From the NCBI RefSeq assembly GCF_000747665.1, contig NZ_BBKT01000025.1:1-39250 (forward strand): a stretch of DNA of 39,250 bases. Reading direction: 5' to 3'. Numbering within the stretch: position 1 is the first letter of the stretch; each line of letters opens with the position of its first letter. Below the pieces are notes generated by a model. It saw only the letters and a list, made by a program, of their open reading frames with translations. It searched no databases and was not told the origin of the DNA. The translations under genes and the position numbers were made by a program. Origin of the DNA: Thermoanaerobacterium saccharolyticum (GTDB lineage Bacteria > Bacillota > Thermoanaerobacteria > Thermoanaerobacterales > Thermoanaerobacteraceae). Shown one piece after another: positions 23,928 to 32,435 of the stretch.

Positions 23928-26900
23928 TTTCACCCCTTTTGTTTTCACATCTATCATACCTGCATATTGATGCATATGGACATCTAACATTAGAATCATC
24001 ATATGGACACACTTCAGGCAGATTAAAAGAGCCCGTCATCATTCTGTTTACATTTTCAATCCCCTTTTTTTCGATCCACTCAATTATCACATCAAAGCTT
24101 TCTTTGCTTAATACATCTCTCGGCCCTGCATTTCCCTTAAATAGGTATTTTTTGTATTCATCCAGCAAGATCCCATTTCTTCTGACATTTTCCACGCTGT
24201 AGTACAGCAAGCCTAAACAGGATGGATTTTCGATGCCAAGCTCATTACTAAGAATTTCTTCTGCAGCCATGTAATAAGTAGGTAATTGAAAATCCAAACC
24301 ATCTATGCACTGCCTTAGCCCTCCTATCGTGCCCAATTTATAATCATATATGAGATATTTTCCTGTCAAATTGCCATCTATGCTTCGCTCTAAATCGATT
24401 CTATCTATCTTGCCATAGAATCTGTAACCGCCATAATGACTGTCTATCTCAAATTTCTTTTCAAACATTGAAGGAATAATCTCAGCACCAGTCTTCTTGT
24501 AATAATTAAGCCTATTTGATATATCATCTGCTATAAGCTTAAATACAGTATCGTAAATCTCTTTTTTAAACTTTTCAAGTATGACATTATTTTCAATGCC
24601 ATCTAACTTCTCACAAGTTTTATCAATCACATCTTTAAGTTTTTCTTCATTTACATCATAAAGATCTGTAGTTTCGCTGTAATACCTCATCAAAATCTCA
24701 TGATATGTAGAGCCGATGTTTTTCTTGAATTCAATTGACTCATCTAAAATTTTGATGTCTAAAAGTGTCTCCACAAAAAACCTAAAAGGACAAGCAACAT
24801 AACTGTTTAAACTTGATGCGCTTAAGTGAATTCCATCAAGTATCTTTAAATTTTCCTCTTTGCGTATTCTGCCTGTGTACTCATTTATTTCATTGCTTGT
24901 CACTCTTTTTCTCTCTAATGATGATAAATAATTAATATGTTGGTACGTTTTTGCAAGATTTGTCCTGCCTGACAGAATATTTAAATCAGCATCATTACAT
25001 TTTGAATTTGCCAAAAAATACATGATTTCATCTTCGCTGGATAAATCATTTGGCTTATAAGCAAATCTGTCTTTCATATAAACAATAGGAGCAGCCACTT
25101 TTTTCAGTGACATTTTATCAAAAAGACTTTCAATTTCATATACAAATGGTGATTTAATCATTTTGTTTCCTTCTTCATCTGTCGTCCTATACGATATATA
25201 AACATCTCCTAAAGAAGAAGCTATACATGAATTGAATCTTATTTTTTCCCTTTCTATTTCAAAGTTTCGGCTAAATACATAGAGATGACTATTTTCCAAA
25301 TAAGCTTCATCCTGTGAATCAAAAATCGGATTGACAGAAGATGTGTTTGGAAAATCCCCCTCATTTACATCAAGGATAAACACTACATCGTATCTCTGAC
25401 CTCTTGCCAAGTCCGGATTTATTACTTTCACACCTTCAAAGTCAAGATTTTTAATCATTATATCACAATTTGCCATCATGTCTAACAAGTCATCTTGAAT
25501 AGTTTCCATGTCATCAGAAAAAGTTTCACCAAACTGCCTTTTTAATTCCATTTCCTTTTTTAAAATTTGCCTTATTGCCTCTATCGCTTTCAAACTGTAT
25601 ACAAAATTCCTTCCATCTATCATATCTGTTTCGTACAATGACTTTATATTAGAATCGATTTCCAGCATGTCAATGGTATCTAAAATGCCTTCCAAAAACT
25701 CACTGGTATCCTTATACTGCCGTTCTTTGAAATTCATAAGTATGTCGATGTATTTTTTCAATTTTTCAAACCCTGCTTTTAAAGACTCACTGTCGTTTAA
25801 TGCAGATAAAATTTTTTCTTCATAATTGCCATCTGATGCATCTGACAGTTTCAACGCTTTACTGTACAAATTAATTATTTCGTTAGGCATCAAATACCTC
25901 GATTTAATTATGTTATTAAAACTTTTGAAATCATGATTTAATTTATAACAGATCAAATTGAAAATATCGCTTGTAATTGGCATTGATATTAATTTTTTGC
26001 CATCATTAAACCTTAAAGGAATATTCATCTCATTAAATATATCAATTATGCTTTCTCTGTAGTCATCAATATTCTTTACAAACACAGAAATATTTTCAGG
26101 TTTTACTTTTTCAAAGACTATCTTCTTCTTTATTAATCTTGCAGTTTCTCTTACTTCATGCTCAATCGATGGACTATTCAGCATCATAATAGTACCATCT
26201 ATGCTTTTAATAATCTCTTTACCTGAATACAGGTATTTAGAAACTTTCTTTGCATTGCTGCCATCTGCACTTTCTTCCATTATTTCATTTAGCCTAAAGC
26301 CAATCTCTAATAAGTCTTTCACGATGCCGCTTTTTATGAAGATTTCATTGTGCTCATTTTTAAATGGAATATTCACATAAATATCATAATCTCTACTTAG
26401 AGCCATCTTTCTCAATAATTGCATATTCACACCGTCTAAATTTATAAAGCCGTCTATTACGACAATTCCTATTCTGCTGAAATAATTTGAACTATTGGCA
26501 TATTGAAAGGCTTTAATTGAAATATCGTCTACATCAATCATTCCATTTTTATTCTTGTACTCCTCATACTCAATATAAATTTCCGCTAAATTATTTAACT
26601 TTTCTTTCAACACATTTCTTTTTGAACCATTGGCAATTTTTTTAATATCATTAGGATTTAACATGTTTCTCTTTGCTGTCTTTATGAAGCTTAAAACAGA
26701 TTCTAAAAATCCTGCCTTGTCTTTTACATTTCGATAGTACCCATTGTAATTAGACTTTCGCAAGATGCTTCTCAAGATTTCTTTCATCTCATAAGTCGAT
26801 ATTACCGTATGATTTTTTATAAAATCGCTGCACAAAAGCATCGATAGATCCTCAAACACTAATATATCTGTATCAACAATACCACCATTTAATTTGGTGA

Positions 26901-27042
26901 ACTTATCCCTTACATCAAACATAGCCTCACGGGAAGGTAACATGTATAAAACCCTTTTTCCCTTTCTCATAGTTTCCATCGACTTTTCAATAAGCATATC
27001 TCTAATATTATTGCAAAAAGGTCCAAAAAATATCTCCTTCAA
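23905..27042 (-). CDS. addB: AddB-type helicase-nuclease subunit B
   Basis: The protein of about 1045 residues matches AddB: VLYMLPSREAMFDVRDKF near the start, the YDVVFILDVNEGDFP segment, and a C-terminal nuclease with YDYKLG (about 899). Cysteines for an Fe-S cluster are at VACPFRFF (about 753) and in the tail (CPYDD, RCPYASIC, RYDRC). The N-terminal site where B. subtilis AddB has a Walker A (GRSGSGKT) reads FGPFCNNIRD here, so this subunit probably does not hydrolyse ATP there. TTG 27042 is preferred, with GGGGG eight bases upstream; GTG 27057 is possible but has no ribosome site. A consensus promoter lies at 27077-27105. Confidence 0.9.
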   Translation of the reverse strand: MKEIFFGPFCNNIRDMLIEKSMETMRKGKRVLYMLPSREAMFDVRDKFTKLNGGIVDTDILVFEDLSMLLCSDFIKNHTVISTYEMKEILRSILRKSNYNGYYRNVKDKAGFLESVLSFIKTAKRNMLNPNDIKKIANGSKRNVLKEKLNNLAEIYIEYEEYKNKNGMIDVDDISIKAFQYANSSNYFSRIGIVVIDGFINLDGVNMQLLRKMALSRDYDIYVNIPFKNEHNEIFIKSGIVKDLLEIGFRLNEIMEESADGSNAKKVSKYLYSGKEIIKSIDGTIMMLNSPSIEHEVRETARLIKKKIVFEKVKPENISVFVKNIDDYRESIIDIFNEMNIPLRFNDGKKLISMPITSDIFNLICYKLNHDFKSFNNIIKSRYLMPNEIINLYSKALKLSDASDGNYEEKILSALNDSESLKAGFEKLKKYIDILMNFKERQYKDTSEFLEGILDTIDMLEIDSNIKSLYETDMIDGRNFVYSLKAIEAIRQILKKEMELKRQFGETFSDDMETIQDDLLDMMANCDIMIKNLDFEGVKVINPDLARGQRYDVVFILDVNEGDFPNTSSVNPIFDSQDEAYLENSHLYVFSRNFEIEREKIRFNSCIASSLGDVYISYRTTDEEGNKMIKSPFVYEIESLFDKMSLKKVAAPIVYMKDRFAYKPNDLSSEDEIMYFLANSKCNDADLNILSGRTNLAKTYQHINYLSSLERKRVTSNEINEYTGRIRKEENLKILDGIHLSASSLNSYVACPFRFFVETLLDIKILDESIEFKKNIGSTYHEILMRYYSETTDLYDVNEEKLKDVIDKTCEKLDGIENNVILEKFKKEIYDTVFKLIADDISNRLNYYKKTGAEIIPSMFEKKFEIDSHYGGYRFYGKIDRIDLERSIDGNLTGKYLIYDYKLGTIGGLRQCIDGLDFQLPTYYMAAEEILSNELGIENPSCLGLLYYSVENVRRNGILLDEYKKYLFKGNAGPRDVLSKESFDVIIEWIEKKGIENVNRMMTGSFNLPEVCPYDDSNVRCPYASICRYDRCENKRGENGVQHVD

Positions 27043-27076
27043 TTTATCAACCCCCACAAACTAAATCACAATATTT

Positions 27077-27105
27077 ATTTTATTACATATGCTAAGGCGT
27101 CTCAA
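27077..27105 (-). promoter_or_regulatory. SigA-type promoter for addB-addA
   Basis: On the minus strand TTGAGA (27105-27100), 17 bp, TAAAAT (27082-27077), about 35 bp above the addB start and 17 bp beyond the cimA terminator. Confidence 0.6.
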
Positions 27106-27121
27106 GGTGAAATTGCGTATT

Positions 27122-27160
27122 AAAAAAGACTGATGCACTATGATCATTTGTGCAGCAGTC
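27122..27160 (-). terminator. Terminator behind citramalate synthase
   Basis: On the minus strand GACTG-C-TGCAC pairs with GTGCA-T-CAGTC and is followed by TTTTTT (27127-27122). It lies just after the cimA stop at 27169. Confidence 0.8.
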
Positions 27161-27168
27161 CCTTTTTA

Positions 27169-28728
27169 TCATTTTTTATTAAGTTTATACTCTATTGAGT
27201 CCACAAGTGCTATCCAGCTTGCATCTATTATATCTGTCGACACACCGATAGTGCTCCAGACTTCGTTTCCATCGGACGACTCTATTATTACCCTTACTTT
27301 AGCCGCTGTAGCAGAATTAGAGTCTAATACTCTTACTTTGTAGTCTGTAAGTTTCATCTCCTTGACTTCTGGGTAAAACCTCTCTAAAGCCTTTCTGACT
27401 GCCTTATCAAGTGCATTTACAGGTCCATCTCCTTCTGCAGCGGTTATTTCTTCTTGCCCATCTACTTCTATCTTTATGAGTGCAGATGAATTTACATCAT
27501 CAACAGATGGTTCATTGACTATGACTTTAAATTCTATAAGCCTAAATGAAGGTTTATAAAGTCCCAAAGTCTTCAATATCAAAAGCTTTAATGAGCCTTC
27601 AGCACCTTCGTACTTATAGCCCTTAGATTCCATTTCTTTTAGCTTTTCTAATATTTCTTTCGTCTTATCAGAGTCACGATCTATGGTTGGATCCACTTCA
27701 TTTACTATGCCTATTAAAGCACTTCTACCGGCAACTTCTGACAATAAAAGCACTCTTTCATTTCCCACAACTTCAGGATCAATAATTTCATAAGATCTCG
27801 TATTTTTGCAAACAGCATCTGAGTGCATACCAGCCTTATGGGCAAATGCATTTCTCCCTACGTACGGAGCTCTTTCATCCGGTGCCGCATTTGCTATTTC
27901 ACTTACTCTTCTTGAAAGCACTGTTAACTCTTTCATTTTGTCATCTTCAACGCACTTTATTCCTTTTTTAAACTGCAAATTTGGTAAAATTGTACACAGA
28001 TTTGCATTTCCACATCTTTCACCATAGCCGTTTATCGTACCTTGAACTTGTACCGCGCCTGCTTCTACTGCCATTATAGAATTGGCTACAGCCATTCCAT
28101 TGTCATTGTGAGCATGTATGCCTATCTCACAATCAAATTTATCTACGACCTTTTTGGTTATATCGTATATTTCCATAGGAAACATTCCGCCTTTTGTGTC
28201 GCAAAGGCAAATGCTGTCTGCTCCTGCGTCATACGCCACCTGAATGGTTTTTAATGCGTACTCTGGATTCTCCATAAAGCCATCAAAAAAATGTTCTGCA
28301 TCAAATACAACTTTTTTACCCTGATTTTTTAAATAGTTTATCGTATCATATATCATATTGAGATTTTCATCTAAAGTTGTTCGCAATATCTCACTAACAT
28401 GGAAATCCCATGATTTGCCGAACACCGCCACATATTCTGTCTCTGCCAATAAAAGCGAGCTGACATTGGCATCCTTCTCGACAGGTGTGTTTGCCCTTCT
28501 GGTGCTGCCAAATGCTATCAACTTGGAATTTTTCAAACTTTTTCTTTTTACAATATCGAAAAATTCCATATCTTTAGGATTAGAACCGGGATTTCCAGCT
28601 TCAATGTAATCTACGCCAAAATCGTCTAAAAGCTCAACAATCTTTATTTTATCTGATACTGTAAAGGAAATCCCTTGTGATTGAGCTCCATCTCTCAATG
28701 TAGAATCGTAAATGACAATGTTTTTCAC
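27169..28728 (-). CDS. cimA: (R)-citramalate synthase, LeuA-like
   Basis: This 519-residue HMGL-like enzyme begins with IYDSTLRDGAQSQGISFTVSDK, the metal and substrate site of the citramalate synthase branch (2-isopropylmalate synthases read differently here). It continues with EAGNPGSNP, HAHNDNGMAVANS (metal-binding His pair) and GYGERCGNANL. The last 140 residues form the LeuA dimer/allosteric domain (DYKVRVLDSNSATAAKVRV). It condenses pyruvate and acetyl-CoA to (R)-citramalate, the threonine-independent start of isoleucine synthesis; the allosteric domain implies isoleucine feedback. Start is GTG 28728 with AAGGGGG eight bases upstream. Monocistronic, with its own terminator. Confidence 0.92.
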   Translation of the reverse strand: MKNIVIYDSTLRDGAQSQGISFTVSDKIKIVELLDDFGVDYIEAGNPGSNPKDMEFFDIVKRKSLKNSKLIAFGSTRRANTPVEKDANVSSLLLAETEYVAVFGKSWDFHVSEILRTTLDENLNMIYDTINYLKNQGKKVVFDAEHFFDGFMENPEYALKTIQVAYDAGADSICLCDTKGGMFPMEIYDITKKVVDKFDCEIGIHAHNDNGMAVANSIMAVEAGAVQVQGTINGYGERCGNANLCTILPNLQFKKGIKCVEDDKMKELTVLSRRVSEIANAAPDERAPYVGRNAFAHKAGMHSDAVCKNTRSYEIIDPEVVGNERVLLLSEVAGRSALIGIVNEVDPTIDRDSDKTKEILEKLKEMESKGYKYEGAEGSLKLLILKTLGLYKPSFRLIEFKVIVNEPSVDDVNSSALIKIEVDGQEEITAAEGDGPVNALDKAVRKALERFYPEVKEMKLTDYKVRVLDSNSATAAKVRVIIESSDGNEVWSTIGVSTDIIDASWIALVDSIEYKLNKK

Positions 28729-28762
28729 TTCAATGTCCCCCTTTGAACATATTCAACATATT

Positions 28763-28790
28763 TATATATAAAGATATTTTATCAAATCAA
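28763..28790 (-). promoter_or_regulatory. Possible promoter for cimA
   Basis: On the minus strand TTGATT (28790-28785), 16 bp, TATATA (28768-28763). The region is almost pure A/T, so other registers fit nearly as well. Confidence 0.4.
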
Positions 28791-28812
28791 ATCATCAAAG
28801 TGAATAACTTGT

Positions 28813-29622
28813 TTAAAAATTTTCCTCTGTGCTCTTCAAATACCCCACAATAATTTGATTTAAACGAGGAAAATCACCAATATCTTCATCTGTCTTGACC
28901 AAAACCTCGTCATTTATTACAGCTATTACTTTTGTACCTTTTACATTTTTGTTTATATTTAATATCCTGTGCTTTTGTTTCGCTTCATCTATTGAATCTG
29001 TGTAAATTATTCTTCCATTTTTTATGATAGCAAAGCTTGAAGCATATTCCTCTAACTCATATATCTCATGAGAAGAAAGCAATACGGTCCCTTTTTTATC
29101 ATTGACATATTCTTTTATCATTTCTATAAGTTCAAATCTTACCGCCGGATCAAGGTGCTGAGTTGGTTCATCAAGAATAACCAATTTTGCATTTGTAGAA
29201 AAAGCTAAAATCGACATCAAGAGTGTATTTTGTCCTCCTGAAAATTTCTGCATCTCTTGTTTTAAATTAAATCCATATTGCGAAATAAGATTTTTAAAAA
29301 AGCTGTCATCCCAATTTGGATAAAGTGTCTTATACATTTTACGATAATCTTCTAAACTTAGATTAGCAAAAACTTTTCTATTTTCTGAAACAAACGCCAT
29401 GTCTGTTTTAAGTTTTGCACTGAAAGGCTGTCCAAAAATGAATATTTCACCTGCATCTTTCCCCGTGATACCCATTATGCATTTTAATGTGGTTGTTTTC
29501 CCTGCACCATTAGGCCCAACAAGCGCCATTATTTCCCCTTCTGACACAGAAAAACTTACGTCTGATAGAATTTGTTTTCCATCAATCTGTTTGCTTAAGT
29601 TTATTACTTCCAAAGCCTTCAT
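28813..29622 (-). CDS. ABC transporter ATP-binding protein
   Basis: The protein of about 269 residues has Walker A GPNGAGKTTT, signature KFSGGQNTLL, Walker B LVILDEPTQHLD and switch LLSSHEI. The second Ser of a typical LSGGQ is preceded by Phe (FSGGQ) as in YtrB/EcsA-like ATPases. It is the motor of the permease encoded just upstream; their genes overlap by about 41 bp. ATG 29622 is preferred because GGTGA lies eight bases upstream; GTG 29634 is the alternative. It is the last gene of the four-gene operon regulated from 31734-31773. Substrate unknown; by analogy with YtrA-type operons it may respond to cell-envelope stress. Confidence 0.85.
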   Translation of the reverse strand: MKALEVINLSKQIDGKQILSDVSFSVSEGEIMALVGPNGAGKTTTLKCIMGITGKDAGEIFIFGQPFSAKLKTDMAFVSENRKVFANLSLEDYRKMYKTLYPNWDDSFFKNLISQYGFNLKQEMQKFSGGQNTLLMSILAFSTNAKLVILDEPTQHLDPAVRFELIEMIKEYVNDKKGTVLLSSHEIYELEEYASSFAIIKNGRIIYTDSIDEAKQKHRILNINKNVKGTKVIAVINDEVLVKTDEDIGDFPRLNQIIVGYLKSTEENF

Positions 29623-30235
29623 GAGGATTTTCACCGTCCTTTCTCGTGTATATTAAATAACTAATAAAACAAATCAATATTGAAAATATCAGCGACATTG
29701 CCAAATTTCCCTGCTTTGTAAAACTTATCAAGCTGTAAGGATTGAAATTAGAACTGTTTATATCAGGTGTGCCAAAATTGCCTAAAATTGCATCAAAAAT
29801 CACTACAATAAAGCTAAACACTACTGCATCAATATTGAATTCAGAGAGTATCATCTGAATTCCAAATATTGAAAATAATAATGTCAAGCTTCTTAAAATG
29901 AACTCTAATTTTTCAATAATTGTATCACCTAAAAAAATTTCACCAAAGGCAGAAGTAGCAAAAACGACAAAGCACAAAAAAATCAGGTTGAAATGAAATA
30001 ACTCTTTTTTTGAAAAAGGCAAAGAATACAAAAGTTCAGCGTTTTGATGACGTATATCATGTATTAGCAAAGATGATGATAAAAACAGTATTGCAAATTC
30101 TTTGACAAAAAGGCTTGGTATTAAAAGTACTAACATCAAGATTGCAATTCTTCCTGTTTTCTCCGTCAATTCTTTTTCAAAATAAATATCCATCTTTTTA
30201 AGCTCTAAGACAAAGCTACTTTTATAATCACTCAT
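29582..30235 (-). CDS. ABC-2-like membrane permease
   Basis: This protein of about 217 residues is very hydrophobic, with five to six predicted spans (for example IAILMLVLLIPSLFVKEFAILFL, FCFVVFATSA, SLIFSILICFISYLIY). A cytoplasmic N-terminus and a charged C-terminal tail (YTRKDGENPHEG) complete it. It has no family motif that I recognise beyond general similarity to ABC-2 permeases. ATG 30235 overlaps the stop of the GntR gene by eight bases (ATGAGTGA) and uses an AGGAGGTC site within it. It pairs with the ATPase that follows. Confidence 0.75.
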   Translation of the reverse strand: MSDYKSSFVLELKKMDIYFEKELTEKTGRIAILMLVLLIPSLFVKEFAILFLSSSLLIHDIRHQNAELLYSLPFSKKELFHFNLIFLCFVVFATSAFGEIFLGDTIIEKLEFILRSLTLLFSIFGIQMILSEFNIDAVVFSFIVVIFDAILGNFGTPDINSSNFNPYSLISFTKQGNLAMSLIFSILICFISYLIYTRKDGENPHEGFGSNKLKQTD

Positions 30236-30584
30236 TTTTCCAGACCTCCTCAAATATCAATATCGCCGTATAATAATCTATACTATTGTCTTTTAACTTA
30301 GCTACACATGTTTTTATTATTTCTATAATCTTTTTATCCACATCAAAATCTTTTTTAATAAAATATCCTACGCCTTGTTCTGCTTCAATATACCCTTCTG
30401 ATTTTAACTTCTCCAATGCTTTTAATACAGTGTTGATATTCACGTCAAAAATTTGTTGCAATTCACGTATTGAAGAAAGTTGCGATCCTTTTTGAAGGTT
30501 TCCAAGCAAAATTTCCGATTTTATCATATTTACTATCTGCAGATATGCAGGAACTCCACTGTGTTTATCTACTTTTCGCAACAT
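30228..30584 (-). CDS. GntR-family regulator, YtrA type
   Basis: This short regulator of about 118 residues has a winged helix: VPAYLQIVNMIKSEILLGNLQKGSQLSSIRELQQIFDVNINTVLKALEKLKSEGYIEAEQGVGYFI. It lacks the large effector domain of other GntR proteins, as YtrA-type members do. It probably represses its own operon by binding the palindrome at 31734-31753. ATG 30584 has GAGAGTGA upstream; GTG 30596 overlaps the stop of the preceding gene and is an alternative start. Confidence 0.85.
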   Translation of the reverse strand: MLRKVDKHSGVPAYLQIVNMIKSEILLGNLQKGSQLSSIRELQQIFDVNINTVLKALEKLKSEGYIEAEQGVGYFIKKDFDVDKKIIEIIKTCVAKLKDNSIDYYTAILIFEEVWKNE

Positions 30585-30592
30585 TTTTACAA

Positions 30593-31708
30593 TCACTCTC
30601 TAGTTATTTTTATAAATCCGGAAGTATTAATGTTTATCGGAGCTTTGTTTTTATTTACCACAGTTAATGAACCACCTGTTGAACTTACACTGAGACTTCC
30701 GCTTTTATTGCTACTATTTAGAATCTCAATTTTCCCAAATAGACCACTAGAATTAACATTAAATTCATCAAAGCTTGACCTGGTATTTACAGACAAGCCT
30801 GTTGAATTAACTACTATTTTATTGAAGTTTAACTCTCCATTCAAAGCTGTGCCAGCACTATTAATGTTTAAAATTTTCCCCTTTAAGTTTCCTGTCAATC
30901 TCAATCCTGCACAGTTTAAATATACATCGTTATCGGAAAATATATTGCCATTTATTAAAGAGCCTGCAGAATTTAAGCTAAAATTATTGAAACTACCACT
31001 ACCAGTGATTTCAATGCCCGCACATCTTATATCTACAGCCTCATGTGGATTAGTTCCCAATTCAACTACATAAGTAGTATTTTGTTTTGGACTTGTCTCA
31101 AAAACTGTTAAATCACCATTATCACTTCTGACATTCAATTCTGATGGAATATAAATAGTATCACCGTTTGTAAATTTTAGTTCTATTCCACCTTTTACTG
31201 TTATATTAACATTCTTTACATTCTTCAATGATATTTTCTTATCAGGCATTATTCTCTCGCTTCCATCAATGCGAGGGCTATTATCCGCTGTACTCTGAAC
31301 ATCTATTGGAAAACTGTTTGCTATTCGCAATATGCTATTTGAAACACCGCCAATACCTTGATAAGTGTATAGTCCTACAGGTATAAATATGAGCCCTAAT
31401 GCAACAAGCCCAAAAAGTATAACTACAATTGCGATTGATATATGAGTGGCACTCTTTTTAATGGGAAAGATGCTGATTAAAAATCCAAAAGCTGCGATGG
31501 CCAGCAACATCTTAACAGAAAACCATGGCATAATCCAAGCTAAAAATGTACATACCAATGAAACGATCAGCCTCATCACTCTACTTTCATTAAATTTCTC
31601 AAGCAATTGCATGTTAAAAGTCTTTTTAGAAATGACAACTGCAAATCCAACAAGAATTACAATAATGGATAAAAGAAAAACAACCGCTTCAATCAAATTA
31701 TTTTTCAT
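30593..31708 (-). CDS. Polytopic membrane protein with DUF2807-like beta-rich outer domain
   Basis: The 371-residue protein has four hydrophobic segments in residues 1-130, then an outer domain of about 240 residues made of short repeated strands (GIELKFTNGDTIYIPSE, AGIEITGSGSFNNFSLNSAG, AGLRLTGNLKGKILNINSAG, STGLSVNTRSSFDEFNVNSSG). The alternating Asn/Ser/Gly strands of about 20 residues suggest a beta-helix, as in DUF2807/DUF4097 or bactofilin-like proteins. It is the first gene of the GntR-ABC operon, so it may sense or anchor something at the envelope. RBS GGAGGTTG precedes ATG 31708. No enzymatic motif is visible. Confidence 0.7.
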   Translation of the reverse strand: MKNNLIEAVVFLLSIIVILVGFAVVISKKTFNMQLLEKFNESRVMRLIVSLVCTFLAWIMPWFSVKMLLAIAAFGFLISIFPIKKSATHISIAIVVILFGLVALGLIFIPVGLYTYQGIGGVSNSILRIANSFPIDVQSTADNSPRIDGSERIMPDKKISLKNVKNVNITVKGGIELKFTNGDTIYIPSELNVRSDNGDLTVFETSPKQNTTYVVELGTNPHEAVDIRCAGIEITGSGSFNNFSLNSAGSLINGNIFSDNDVYLNCAGLRLTGNLKGKILNINSAGTALNGELNFNKIVVNSTGLSVNTRSSFDEFNVNSSGLFGKIEILNSSNKSGSLSVSSTGGSLTVVNKNKAPININTSGFIKITRE

Positions 31709-31733
31709 AAAACAACCTCCTTAAGTTTTATAC

Positions 31734-31753
31734 TGTTATATAATTATATAACA
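31734..31753. promoter_or_regulatory. 20-bp perfect palindrome, probable GntR operator
   Basis: TGTTATATAA/TTATATAACA is a perfect inverted repeat over the -10 region of the operon promoter, about 25-45 bp above the first start codon. Its position and symmetry fit autorepression by the GntR protein of the operon. Confidence 0.65.
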
Positions 31754-31773
31754 CTAGAATGTATAATTGTCAA
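31743..31773 (-). promoter_or_regulatory. SigA-type promoter of the membrane protein-GntR-ABC operon
   Basis: On the minus strand a consensus TTGACA (31773-31768) is followed by TATATA at 17 bp (31750-31745), or TATAAT at 19 bp (31748-31743). The -10 lies inside the palindrome. Confidence 0.75.
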
Positions 31774-31795
31774 TAGATTTTATAATATTTTCATA

Positions 31796-31823
31796 AAAAT
31801 AAAAAGAGGCGGAAGCACCCGCC
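31796..31823 (-). terminator. Terminator behind the ydeI-like gene
   Basis: On the minus strand GGCGG-GTGCTT-CCGCC is followed by TCTTTTTATTTTT, directly after the stop at 31826. Confidence 0.85.
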
Positions 31824-31825
31824 GT

Positions 31826-32407
31826 TTAGTCATTTAATCCCTTCCCGCTTAAGATTTTTCCTATATATTTTTCAACTCTGGACTGTCTCGTCTTAGATTG
31901 TTTCGGTTGAGAAAAATAAATAATGTATGCCCTTTGCCGCCCAGGGGTCAATGCAAAAAAGGCTGATTTTAAATTAGGATCTTCATCTAATTTAATCTGA
32001 AATTCATAGGGTATTTTAGTCTCATCATTTTTTTTAAAATCTACTTTCATTCCTAACTTTTCAATTTCAATCGCTTTAGTAATGTATTGCTTTAAAACAT
32101 CCTCTTTCTCAACAATTTCTTCAATGCTTCTAAACCTAATCTGTCGAGATGCCTGAGAATTTTCACCGGGCTTAATTAATATTCCTTCTTCATCATTTAA
32201 CAAAGAGCCTTTTAAAAATGAAATCGCGCAGTATTCCTTAAATCCTATCAGTATAGCTATATTGCTTTTATTGTATGAGTAACATGGCTTACCCCATTTT
32301 AAATCTTCCTCTAATTGAAACTCTAACATTATTGCTCTTAACTTTTTTAGCTCATTTTTCCACTTTAAAGTTTTATCTAAATACTCATCAATTTTAGGGT
32401 TTGTCAT
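31826..32407 (-). CDS. YdeI/OmdA-like (DUF1801 plus YdeI) protein
   Basis: The 193-residue protein has an N-terminal DUF1801-type fold (LKKLRAIMLEFQLEEDLKWGKPCYSYNKSNIAILIGFKEYCAISF split over strands) and a C-terminal YdeI-type motif (LTPGRQRAYIIYFSQPKQSKTRQSRVEKYIGKIL). The family is widespread and has no firmly established biochemical role; a B. subtilis homologue is linked to resistance to membrane-active peptides. RBS GAGGTAA precedes the ATG. It follows the FMN enzyme gene by 28 bp and is probably cotranscribed. Confidence 0.8.
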   Translation of the reverse strand: MTNPKIDEYLDKTLKWKNELKKLRAIMLEFQLEEDLKWGKPCYSYNKSNIAILIGFKEYCAISFLKGSLLNDEEGILIKPGENSQASRQIRFRSIEEIVEKEDVLKQYITKAIEIEKLGMKVDFKKNDETKIPYEFQIKLDEDPNLKSAFFALTPGRQRAYIIYFSQPKQSKTRQSRVEKYIGKILSGKGLND

Positions 32408-32435
32408 AAAATTACCTCATTTCTAGCTTTTCATA

